Positions 16,414-24,477 of a stretch of DNA of 64,000 nt are shown piece by piece (position 1 is the first letter of the stretch; each line of letters begins with the position of its first letter). Below the pieces are notes generated by a model. That model saw nothing but the letters and a program-made list of their open reading frames with translations. It had not been told where the DNA came from and did not search any database. Both the position numbers and the translations under genes were made by a program. The DNA comes from DATLGB01 sp964242305 (lineage in GTDB: Bacteria; Actinomycetota; Thermoleophilia; Solirubrobacterales; Solirubrobacteraceae): positions 1-64,000 of the forward strand of contig CAXTBB010000013.1 in NCBI GenBank assembly GCA_964242305.1, read 5' to 3'.

Positions 16414-18052
16414 GCACGGGCGCGGGCCGGGCGGGCGCGTCGGTGCTGGCGGGCGTGGACGCCGCGGCCGGGAGGACCACGGTGAACGTCGCGCCCTCGC
16501 CCGGCCGGCCGTCGCCCTGGATGGAGCCCCCGTGGCGCTCAGCGATCTTGCGGCACAGCGCCAGGCCGATGCCGGTGCCGGCGTAGACGTCGCGCGGGTG
16601 CAGGCGCTCGAAGACGCGGAAGATGCGATCCTCGTAGGTGGCCTCGAAGCCGATGCCGTTGTCAGCGACGCTGAACGCGACCATGCCCGGCTCGGCGGTG
16701 TGGGCGGGCGCCACGCGGACGACCGGGGGGACGCCGTCCCGGTGGAACTTAAGCGCGTTGGCGATCAGGTTCTGCAGGAGTTGCCGCATCTGCGTGGCGT
16801 CGGCCTCGACGGCCGGCAGCGGCCCGACCTCGACCGTCCCGTTGGACTCGTCGATGCGCGTCTCGAGATCCTGGATGACGTCGCGGGCGACGCGGTGCAG
16901 GTCGACGGTGACGTGCGGCTTGGCGTGCGTCGTCACCCGGCTGAAGCGCAGCAGGTCGTCGATGAGGACGGACATGCGGGCGCTCGCGTTGCGCATCCGG
17001 CGCAGGTAGTCCTTGGCGTCCTCGGGCAGCTCCTCGCCGAAGCGGCGCTCCATCTGGTCGCCGAAGGTCTGCACCTTGCGCAGCGGCTCCTGGAGGTCGT
17101 GGGAGGCGACGGACGCGAACTGCTCGAGCTCGCCGTTGGAGCGCGACAGCTCGACGTTGGTGCGCTCGAGGTCGCGGTTGGCCACCTCGAGGTCGCCGTA
17201 GGCGTTCGCGAGCATGGTGGCCTGGCCGGCGGCCCGCCGCAGGAGGACGATCGCGAACAGGCCGGCCAGTGCGAGGGCGACGAGGATGAGCCACTGCACC
17301 TTTGAGCCGACGCCCTTGTAGAGGTCGGCGTCCTGCTGGGAGAGGACCGTGCTCCACGCCGCGTTCTTGATCCCGGAGCGGGTCTCGGCGCGGCCCTTGC
17401 CGGCGCGCGGGGCCTGCGACCCGATCTTGATCTTCGGGTCGGCGGAGGCGATCACGCGACCGTTGTCGTCGGCGACGACAGCGCGCTCCTTGGCCGCGTT
17501 GGGGAGCTTGGCCAGCGTGCCGGCGACGAGGGGGGTGATCAGCTGGACAGGGAAGCCCTGCACCAGCGTGCGGACGCTGCCGTCCTTGGCGGCGTACTGC
17601 GAGACGTACTCGGCGATGTTCTTGCGCGTGAGGCCCGACATCCGCCACGGCGCGCCGGCGACGACGTCCCTGACGTGCGCGGGGCCCTCGCTGAGCGTGT
17701 CGACGACGGATCGGTCGGCGCGGCTGCTCTTGGCGATGATGGCGCCCTTCGCGTCCAGCACCACCGCGTAGTTGAGCTTGTTCTTCGCCACGAAGCCGTC
17801 GAGCGCCTTCGGGTCGACCGTGGGGTCGCTCAGCGTCTTGCCCGCGTTCTCGGCGACGCTGGCCACGGAGCCGTCGAACGCCGAGGAGACGAGCGCCGAG
17901 GAGATCTTCGCCTCGTCCTGGAAGCGCTCCTTGGCGGCGGTGCGCTCCGAATGGCGGTTGGACACGAGCGCCTGGGCGAAGAGGGCGAGCACCGCCACGA
18001 TCACGGCGGCGGAGACGGCGAGGACGAGTGAGGAGGTTCGGCGGGAGGTCAA
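16406..18052 (-). CDS. membrane sensor histidine kinase
   Basis: The 548-residue kinase has one membrane segment near the N-terminus (about 9-30), an extracellular sensor of about 220 residues with a Cache/CHASE-like pattern, and a second membrane segment (about 254-272). A coiled-coil linker, HisKA with ASHDLQEPLRKV (phospho-acceptor His), and a HATPase_c domain with N-box LLQNLIANALKFH and a G1 box DNGIGF follow. The best start is a TTG at 18052, because later GTGs would remove the first membrane segment; no good Shine-Dalgarno is seen. It leads the operon with the two receiver proteins. Confidence 0.9.
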   Translation of the reverse strand: MTSRRTSSLVLAVSAAVIVAVLALFAQALVSNRHSERTAAKERFQDEAKISSALVSSAFDGSVASVAENAGKTLSDPTVDPKALDGFVAKNKLNYAVVLDAKGAIIAKSSRADRSVVDTLSEGPAHVRDVVAGAPWRMSGLTRKNIAEYVSQYAAKDGSVRTLVQGFPVQLITPLVAGTLAKLPNAAKERAVVADDNGRVIASADPKIKIGSQAPRAGKGRAETRSGIKNAAWSTVLSQQDADLYKGVGSKVQWLILVALALAGLFAIVLLRRAAGQATMLANAYGDLEVANRDLERTNVELSRSNGELEQFASVASHDLQEPLRKVQTFGDQMERRFGEELPEDAKDYLRRMRNASARMSVLIDDLLRFSRVTTHAKPHVTVDLHRVARDVIQDLETRIDESNGTVEVGPLPAVEADATQMRQLLQNLIANALKFHRDGVPPVVRVAPAHTAEPGMVAFSVADNGIGFEATYEDRIFRVFERLHPRDVYAGTGIGLALCRKIAERHGGSIQGDGRPGEGATFTVVLPAAASTPASTDAPARPAPVHV

Positions 18053-18115
18053 GGTGGCGGCCTTGAGGACAGGGTCGGCGATCAGGCTACGCGACTTGAA
18101 TGCGGCATGAGTGTC

Positions 18116-19750
18116 TCAAACCCTTCTGGACGATTGGACGATGTCGGTCACGGTGCCCTCCGCGACTTCCGCCGCGAACCCGACGGTCTCCGAAAGGGTG
18201 GGATGGGGGTGGATGGCGAGCGCGAGGTCCTCCGCCACGGCTCCCATCTCGATGGCCAGGACGGCTTCGGCGATCAGCTCGCCGGCGCCCGGACCGGTGA
18301 TGCCGGCGCCGAGGATGCGGTGCGTCTCGGGGTCGACCAGGAGCTTCGTCGTGCCGTCGCCCCGGCCGATGGAGAGCGCGCGGCCGGACGCCGCCCACGG
18401 GAACGCGGCCTTCTCGTAGGCGATGTCGTTGGCCTTCGCGTGGGTCTCGGTGAGGCCGGCCCAGGCGACCTCCGGGTCGGTGTAGGCGACGCTCGGGATC
18501 GCGCGCGGATCGAAGGTGACGTCGTGACCGGCGATCACCTCGGCGGCGACGACGCCCTCGTGGGTGGCCTTGTGCGCGAGCATCGGCTCCCCCACCACGT
18601 CGCCGATGGCGAAGATGTGGCCGACGTTGGTGCGCAGCTGGGCGTCGACCTCGATGAAGCCGCGGTCGGTGACCTCGACGCCGGCCTGCTGGGGGTCCGC
18701 GCTGGCGCCGTTGGGACGGCGGCCGACGGCGACGAGGATGCGGTCGAAGACCTCGTCGCCCACGTGCAGCCCGTCGTCCTCGGCGGTGACCGCCTCGATC
18801 GCCGTCCCGAGCCGCACCGCCGCGTAGCGGCCCTCGATGCGCTTGGCCAGCGGCCGGACGAGGTCCTTGTCGGCGCCCGGGATGAGCTGGTCCGCGACCT
18901 CGACGACGGTGACGTCGGAGCCGAGCGCGTCGTACACCGTCGCCATCTCCAGGCCGATGATGCCGCCGCCGATGACGAGCAGCCGCTTCGGGATCTCAGG
19001 CAGCGCGAGGGCGCCGGTGGAGGTGACGATGCGCTCGTCGTCGGGCAGGAACGGCAGGCTGGCGGCACTCGAGCCGGTGGCGATGATCGCGTGCGCGAAG
19101 GCGATCTCGTCGTCACCCACCGTCAGCGTGTTCGGCCCGGTGAAGGCGGCCTCGCCATGGCGGACGTCGACCTTGCGCCGCTTGGCCATGCCGGCCAGGC
19201 CGTCCGTGAGCTTGATGACGGCGTCGTCCTTGAAGGCCCGCACGCCGTCCAGGTCGGGGTCGGCCTTGCCCAGGCCCAGCGGCGACTCCTCCGCCTCCGC
19301 GACCACCTTGGCCAGGTGCAGCAGCGCCTTGCTCGGGATGCAGCCCACGTTCAGGCACACGCCGCCGAGGCGCTCGTGGCGCTCCACCAGCACGACGCTC
19401 AGGCCGAGGTCCGCGGCCCGGAACGCCGCCGTGTACCCGCCCGGCCCCGCTCCCACGATCACCACATGCACCCGATCGTTCTGAACACTTGAGACTGAGG
19501 GGACTGTCCCCTCAGTCGCAGGTGTTCTGATCAATTCGGCGATCGGGGTGCCCTGGGAGACCGTGTCGCCGACCTTGACGAGGACGTCTTCGATCGTGCC
19601 GGCGGCGGGTGAGGGAACCTCCATGGTGGCCTTGTCGGACTCGAGGGCGATCAGCGGCTGCTCCTCGGTGACGGTGTCGCCGGGCTTGACGAGGACCTCG
19701 ATGACGGGGACGTCGGTGAAGTCGCCGATGTCCGGGACCTCGACCCTCAT
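18116..19750 (-). CDS. lpd: dihydrolipoamide dehydrogenase with N-terminal lipoyl domain (PDH E3)
   Basis: The 544-residue flavoprotein reoxidises the lipoyl groups of the pyruvate dehydrogenase complex with NAD+. Residues 1-75 are a lipoyl domain with Lys40 in ESDKATME. A short linker follows, then a Rossmann FAD site VIVGAGPGGYTAAF, the redox pair Cys132/Cys137 in GGVCLNVGCIPS, an NAD site VIGGGIIGLEMATVY, and the C-terminal HPHPTLSE with the catalytic His. The linker (78-86) is encoded by a REP-like palindrome. The start overlaps the aceF stop by ATGA. Confidence 0.95.
   Translation of the reverse strand: MRVEVPDIGDFTDVPVIEVLVKPGDTVTEEQPLIALESDKATMEVPSPAAGTIEDVLVKVGDTVSQGTPIAELIRTPATEGTVPSVSSVQNDRVHVVIVGAGPGGYTAAFRAADLGLSVVLVERHERLGGVCLNVGCIPSKALLHLAKVVAEAEESPLGLGKADPDLDGVRAFKDDAVIKLTDGLAGMAKRRKVDVRHGEAAFTGPNTLTVGDDEIAFAHAIIATGSSAASLPFLPDDERIVTSTGALALPEIPKRLLVIGGGIIGLEMATVYDALGSDVTVVEVADQLIPGADKDLVRPLAKRIEGRYAAVRLGTAIEAVTAEDDGLHVGDEVFDRILVAVGRRPNGASADPQQAGVEVTDRGFIEVDAQLRTNVGHIFAIGDVVGEPMLAHKATHEGVVAAEVIAGHDVTFDPRAIPSVAYTDPEVAWAGLTETHAKANDIAYEKAAFPWAASGRALSIGRGDGTTKLLVDPETHRILGAGITGPGAGELIAEAVLAIEMGAVAEDLALAIHPHPTLSETVGFAAEVAEGTVTDIVQSSRRV
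19493..19517. repeat. REP-like palindrome inside the lpd linker
   Basis: Perfect 11-bp arms GACTGAGGGGA and TCCCCTCAGTC flank CTG. A further GAACAC/GTGTTC pair extends the imperfect stem to about 19484-19528. The core GGGACTGTCCCCT is shared with the repeats at 3045-3104. It is translated in frame as residues 78-86 of the E3 linker. Confidence 0.75.
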
Positions 19751-20952
19751 AGGAGGACCCGGCGGAGGTCGGCGAGGACGAGGCTCAAATGCGTGATGAA
19801 GCGAGCGGCGAGGGCGCCGTCGATGACGCGGTGGTCGTAGGAGAGGCTGAGCGGGACGAGCAGGCGGGGGACGAACTGGGCGCCGTCCCAGACCGGCTTG
19901 GTCTGTGACTTGGAGACGCCGAGGATGGCGACCTCGGGCGGGTTGATGATCGGCGTGAAGAAGGTGCCGCCGATGCCGCCCAGGCTCGAGATGGTGAAGG
20001 TGCCGTCGCGCATCTCCTCTGCCTTGAGCTTGCCGTCGCGCGCCCGCCCGGACAGCTCGCGCAGCTCGGCGGCGATCTCGAGCAGGCCCTTGCGGTCGGC
20101 GTCGCGGATGACGGGGACGAGCAGCCCCTGCGGGGTGTCGGCCGCGAAGCCGAGGTGGTAGGAGCGCTTGAGGATCAGCTCCTCGCCGTCGAGCGACGAG
20201 TTGACGACCGGGTGCGCCTTCAGCGACGCCACCACCGCCTTCATCAGCAGCGCGACCATCGTCACCTTCACGTCCTGCTCCGAGTTGACGCGCTTGCGGA
20301 AGGCCTCGAGGTCGGTGATGTCGGCCTCGTCGTGCTGGGTGACGTGCGGGATCGCCTGCCACGCCTTCTGGAGGTGTGGCCCCGAGATGCGCTGGATGCG
20401 CGTCAGGGGGACGCGCTCGTCCGGCGGGGGTGCCCCCGAGGCAACGTCCTGGCCTGGCCCGCGGGTTGCCTCGGGGACATCCCCGCCGGCGCCCCCCACC
20501 AGGTCGTCGAGGGTGATGCGGCCTCCGCGGCCGGAGCCCTTGATCCCGGAGAGGTCGATGCCCTCCTGGCGCGCCCGCCGGCGAACGGACGGCGACGCGT
20601 AGATGTCGTCGGCGTCCGGCAGCAGTCCGCCCTGGTCCTCCTCGGCCGCCGGCGCCTTCTCCTCCGGCGGCGGCGGCGCGGACGGCGCCTCGGCCTCGAC
20701 GACGGGATCGCCGCTGGCCTCCAGCGTCAGGACGACGGTGCCCTCGCTGACGGTGTCGCCGACCTCGACCTTGATCTCGGCGACCGTGCCCGCGAAGGGC
20801 GACGGGACCTCCATCGTCGCCTTGTCGGACTCGAGCGCGACGAGCGGGTCCTCCTCCTGGACGGCGTCGCCGACCTTGACCAGCACCTCGATCACGGGCA
20901 CGTCCGTGAAGTCCCCGATGTCGGGGACCTTGACCTCCGTCACCTGCGCCAC
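19747..20952 (-). CDS. aceF: dihydrolipoyl acetyltransferase (PDH E2)
   Basis: The 401-residue E2 core transfers acetyl groups from lipoamide to CoA. It has one lipoyl domain (Lys44 in ESDKATME), a flexible Ala/Pro/Glu linker, a peripheral subunit-binding domain (about 118-150, YASPSVRRRARQEG), a second linker and the catalytic acyltransferase domain ending with the active-site motif SYDHRVIDGA. The GTG at 20952 was chosen because a GGAGG lies 10 nt upstream; a second GTG at 20943 overlaps the aceE stop. It forms an operon with aceE and lpd. Confidence 0.95.
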   Translation of the reverse strand: MAQVTEVKVPDIGDFTDVPVIEVLVKVGDAVQEEDPLVALESDKATMEVPSPFAGTVAEIKVEVGDTVSEGTVVLTLEASGDPVVEAEAPSAPPPPEEKAPAAEEDQGGLLPDADDIYASPSVRRRARQEGIDLSGIKGSGRGGRITLDDLVGGAGGDVPEATRGPGQDVASGAPPPDERVPLTRIQRISGPHLQKAWQAIPHVTQHDEADITDLEAFRKRVNSEQDVKVTMVALLMKAVVASLKAHPVVNSSLDGEELILKRSYHLGFAADTPQGLLVPVIRDADRKGLLEIAAELRELSGRARDGKLKAEEMRDGTFTISSLGGIGGTFFTPIINPPEVAILGVSKSQTKPVWDGAQFVPRLLVPLSLSYDHRVIDGALAARFITHLSLVLADLRRVLL

Positions 20953-23591
20953 GGGGCCTCGACCTCCGGATCGATGTCGTAGTTCTTGATCGCCTGCGCG
21001 GCCGCGTCCTCTTCCCCCAGCGCCCGCAGCGCGGCGAGGACGACGTGGTGGCGATCGACCTCGAAGAACGAGCGCAGCGCCGCGCGCCAGTCCGAGCGTC
21101 CGAACCCGTCGGTCCCCAGCGTGGTCATGGCGCGGTCGCCGACGTAGGGGCGGATGCCGTCCGGGAAGGCGCGGATGTAGTCGGTGGCGGCGACGATCGG
21201 GCCCTCGTGGCCCTCGAGCTGCTGCCGCACCCACGGGACCGTCGCCTCACCGGTCAGGCGGGTCGCGCGCTCGCAGGCCATGCCGTCCCGGCGCAGCTCG
21301 GTGAAGGAGGTCGCGCTCCACACGTCGGCCACGATGCCGAAGTCCTCGTGGAGCAGGTCGGCGCCGGCGATCACCTCGCGCAGGATGGTGCCCGATCCCA
21401 TCAGCTGCACGCGCGCGCCGTCCGCGCTGCGCAGCGGGTACAGCCCGCGCAGGATGCCCTCCTCCGCGCCCTCCGGCATCGCCGGGTGGACATAGTTCTC
21501 GTTCATCACCGTCAGGTAGTAGAAGACGTCCTCGGACTCCGCGTACATGCGCCGCAGGCCGTCCTGCACGATCACCGCGAGCTCGTAGTTGAAGGTCGGG
21601 TCGTAGGAGACGCAGTTGGGGATCAGCGCGGACTGGAGGTGGCTGTGGCCGTCCTCGTGCTGCAGGCCCTCCCCGTTGAGCGTCGTGCGTCCCGCGGTCC
21701 CGCCAAGCAGGAAGCCGCGCGCCCGGCTGTCCCCCGCCGCCCAGGCGAGATCGCCCACCCGCTGGAAGCCGAACATCGAGTAGTAGATGTAGAACGGCAC
21801 CATCGCGACACCGTGGTTGGCGTAGGAGGTGGCGGCGGCGAGCCACGACGAGAACGCGCCCGGCTCGTTGATCCCCTCCTGCAGGATCTGCCCGCTCTTG
21901 TCCTCGCGGTAGTACATGAGCTGGTCCCGGTCCTGCGGCTGGTAGAGCTGCCCGACCTGGCTGAAGATGCCCAGCTGGCGGAACATCCCCTCCATGCCGA
22001 ACGTGCGCGACTCGTCGGGGACGATCGGGACGATGCGCGGGCCGAGCTCGTCGTCGCGCAGCAGCGCGGCGAGCATGCGCACGAAGGCCATGGTGGTGGA
22101 GATCTCGCGCTCGCCGGTCCCGGTCAGCTGCCCCTCGAAGACGTCGAGTTCCGGGACCTTGAGCGGCTCGGCGATCACTCGCCGCTGGGGCAGCCCGCCG
22201 CCCAGGGCTTCTCTTCGCTCGCGCAGGTAGACCAGCTCGCGCGAGTCCTCGGCGGGCTTGAAGAACGAGATGTCGTGGACCTGCTCATCCGTGAGCTCCA
22301 TGCCGAAGCGGTCGCGGAAGAAGAGCAGCGACTTCTCGTCCATCTTCTTGGCCTGGTGGGTGATGTTCTGGCCCTCGCCGGCCGCGCCCATCCCGTAGCC
22401 CTTGATCGTCTTGGCGAGGATCACCGTGGGCTGGCCCTTGTGCCGGGACGCGGCGGCATAGGCGGCGTAGACCTTCTGTGCGTCGTGGCCGCCGCGGTTG
22501 AGCTGCCAGACCTGGTCGTCTGAGAGATGCTCGACCATCGCCAGCAGCTCGGGCGACGTCCCGAAGAAGTGCTCACGCACGAAGGCGCCGTTGCGCGACT
22601 TGTAGGTCTGGTACTCGCCGTCGACCGCCTCCAGCATCCGCGCCTTGAGGTGACCGGCCTCGTCGGCGGCCAGCAGCGGGTCCCAGCGGTCGCCCCACAC
22701 GACCTTGATGACGTTCCAACCGGAGCCGCGGAAGTCGGACTCGAGCTCCTGGATGATCTTGCCGTTGCCGCGCACCGGGCCGTCGAGGCGCTGGAGGTTG
22801 CAGTTGACGACGAAGACGAGGTTGTCGAGCTTCTCGCGGCCGGCCAGCGAGATCGAGCCGAGCGACTCCGGCTCGTCCATCTCGCCGTCGCCCATGAACG
22901 CCCACACCTTGCGCCCGGCGGTCTCGGCCAGGTTGCGGCCCTGCAGGTACTTCATGAAGCGCGCCTGGTAGATCGCCATCAGCGGGCCGAGGCCCATGCT
23001 CACCGTCGGGAACTGCCACACGTCGGGCATCAGCCACGGGTGCGGGTACGAGGACAGACCGTCCTTGGAGACCTCCTGCCGGAACGCGCGCAGGTCGTCT
23101 TCCGTCAGGCGTCCCTCGAGGAACATGCGCGCGTAGATGCCGGGGCTCGAGTGGCCCTGCATGTAGACGAGGTCACCCGCGTTGGTGTCCGTCGGCGCGC
23201 GCCAGAAGTGGTTGAAGCCGACCTCGTAGAGCGTGGCCGCCGACTGGTAGCTGGCGATGTGTCCGCCCAGCTCGGACGACTCCTGGTTGGCGTTGAGGAC
23301 CAGCGCGATCGCGTTCCAGCGGATGATCGCGCGGATGCGGTGCTCGAGCTCGAGGTCGCCCGGGCACTGCTCCTCGCGGTCGGCCGGGATCGTGTTGACG
23401 TACGGCGTGTTGAGGCCGACCTCGAGCGGGACGCCGCGGGCGCGGGCACGGTCGAGCAGCTCGCCGATCAGCGCCTCGGCGCGCTCGGGTCCGTCGTTGC
23501 GCAGGACATCGTCGAGGGCCTCGAGCCACTCGCGGGTCTCTGCCGGGTCGACGTCCTCGCGGATGCGCCGCACATTACCCTGCGCCGCCAT
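20940..23591 (-). CDS. aceE: pyruvate dehydrogenase E1, homodimeric type
   Basis: The 883-residue thiamine-diphosphate enzyme decarboxylates pyruvate and passes the acetyl group to E2. The length fits the homodimeric AceE. Signatures are the TPP/Mg site FMGDGEMDEPES to NCNLQRLDG, the phosphate-binding TIKGYGMG and the AceE HEDGHSHL segment. The ATG at 23591 is the first good start, with a GTG five codons later as an alternative. Its start codon overlaps that of the divergent PfkB gene (CATG), so both promoters must lie inside the opposite gene or the transcripts are leaderless. Confidence 0.95.
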   Translation of the reverse strand: MAAQGNVRRIREDVDPAETREWLEALDDVLRNDGPERAEALIGELLDRARARGVPLEVGLNTPYVNTIPADREEQCPGDLELEHRIRAIIRWNAIALVLNANQESSELGGHIASYQSAATLYEVGFNHFWRAPTDTNAGDLVYMQGHSSPGIYARMFLEGRLTEDDLRAFRQEVSKDGLSSYPHPWLMPDVWQFPTVSMGLGPLMAIYQARFMKYLQGRNLAETAGRKVWAFMGDGEMDEPESLGSISLAGREKLDNLVFVVNCNLQRLDGPVRGNGKIIQELESDFRGSGWNVIKVVWGDRWDPLLAADEAGHLKARMLEAVDGEYQTYKSRNGAFVREHFFGTSPELLAMVEHLSDDQVWQLNRGGHDAQKVYAAYAAASRHKGQPTVILAKTIKGYGMGAAGEGQNITHQAKKMDEKSLLFFRDRFGMELTDEQVHDISFFKPAEDSRELVYLRERREALGGGLPQRRVIAEPLKVPELDVFEGQLTGTGEREISTTMAFVRMLAALLRDDELGPRIVPIVPDESRTFGMEGMFRQLGIFSQVGQLYQPQDRDQLMYYREDKSGQILQEGINEPGAFSSWLAAATSYANHGVAMVPFYIYYSMFGFQRVGDLAWAAGDSRARGFLLGGTAGRTTLNGEGLQHEDGHSHLQSALIPNCVSYDPTFNYELAVIVQDGLRRMYAESEDVFYYLTVMNENYVHPAMPEGAEEGILRGLYPLRSADGARVQLMGSGTILREVIAGADLLHEDFGIVADVWSATSFTELRRDGMACERATRLTGEATVPWVRQQLEGHEGPIVAATDYIRAFPDGIRPYVGDRAMTTLGTDGFGRSDWRAALRSFFEVDRHHVVLAALRALGEEDAAAQAIKNYDIDPEVEAPWRR

Positions 23592-24477
23592 GCCCGCTGC
23601 AGGCCCCGTTGTGGTTGCCGGCGAGATGCTCGCCGACCTCGTGGCCAACGCGTCCGGCGACTACGACGCGCATCTCGGCGGCGGTCCGTTCACCACCGCG
23701 CGCACGCTGTCCCGGCTGGGCCGGGCGACGTACTTCGCCGGAGCGCTGTCGGTCGACGGCCTCGGCGTCCGCGCGCGCTCGCAGCTGGTGGCCGACGGCG
23801 TCCGGCTCGACCTCGTCCGCCTCGTCGATGTGCCCACCACCTTGGCCACGGTGGACATCGGCAATGAGGGAGGGGCGGAGTATCGCTTCTACGTGAGTGG
23901 CACCTCGGCGCCGCTGCTGGACGCGGTCGCGCTGCCGTCGGGGATCGCGGCCCTGCACGTCGGGACGCTGGGGCTCGTGCTCGAGCCCAGCGGGACGGTG
24001 ATCGAGGACATGGTCGTCGGCGCGCCGCGGGACGCGTTCGTCATGGTCGACCCCAACTGCCGTCCCGACTTGATCGCCGACCGCGCCGCCTTCCGCGCTC
24101 GGCTGGACCGGATCCTCGCCCGCGCCGACCTCGTCAAGGCGTCCGTCGAGGACCTCGCCTACCTGGAGCCGGACGCGCGGCCGGCCGAGGCGGCGCGGCG
24201 CCTGGGGGTGCCGGCGGTGGTCACGGCGGGCGCCGACGGGGCGCTGGCGGTGACGCGCGACGACGTCGTCGAGGTGCCGCCGCGGCGGGTGCGCGTGGTC
24301 GACACGATCGGCGCCGGCGACGCCTTCGGCGGCGGGCTGCTGGCCTGGTGGCTCGAGCGCGGACTGGACCGTGTGACGGTCGACGCGCTGGCCGAGGCCG
24401 CCGCCTTCGGCACCCGGGTCGCGTCCGTCGTCGTCAGCCGCGCTGGGGCTGACCCGCCGTGGCGCCGCGAGCTCTGA
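23590..24477 (+). CDS. PfkB-family carbohydrate kinase
   Basis: The 295-residue ribokinase-fold protein begins with the typical first strand (GPVVVAGEMLADLV) and substrate segment HLGGGPFTTARTLSRLG. It has VDPNCRPDL, and ends with the anion-hole and catalytic base motif DTIGAGDAFGGG. It phosphorylates a sugar or nucleoside, but the substrate cannot be told; fructokinase-like is one option. Its ATG shares CATG with divergent aceE. The last 44 nt overlap the convergent recD2. Confidence 0.9.
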   Translation: MPAAGPVVVAGEMLADLVANASGDYDAHLGGGPFTTARTLSRLGRATYFAGALSVDGLGVRARSQLVADGVRLDLVRLVDVPTTLATVDIGNEGGAEYRFYVSGTSAPLLDAVALPSGIAALHVGTLGLVLEPSGTVIEDMVVGAPRDAFVMVDPNCRPDLIADRAAFRARLDRILARADLVKASVEDLAYLEPDARPAEAARRLGVPAVVTAGADGALAVTRDDVVEVPPRRVRVVDTIGAGDAFGGGLLAWWLERGLDRVTVDALAEAAAFGTRVASVVVSRAGADPPWRREL

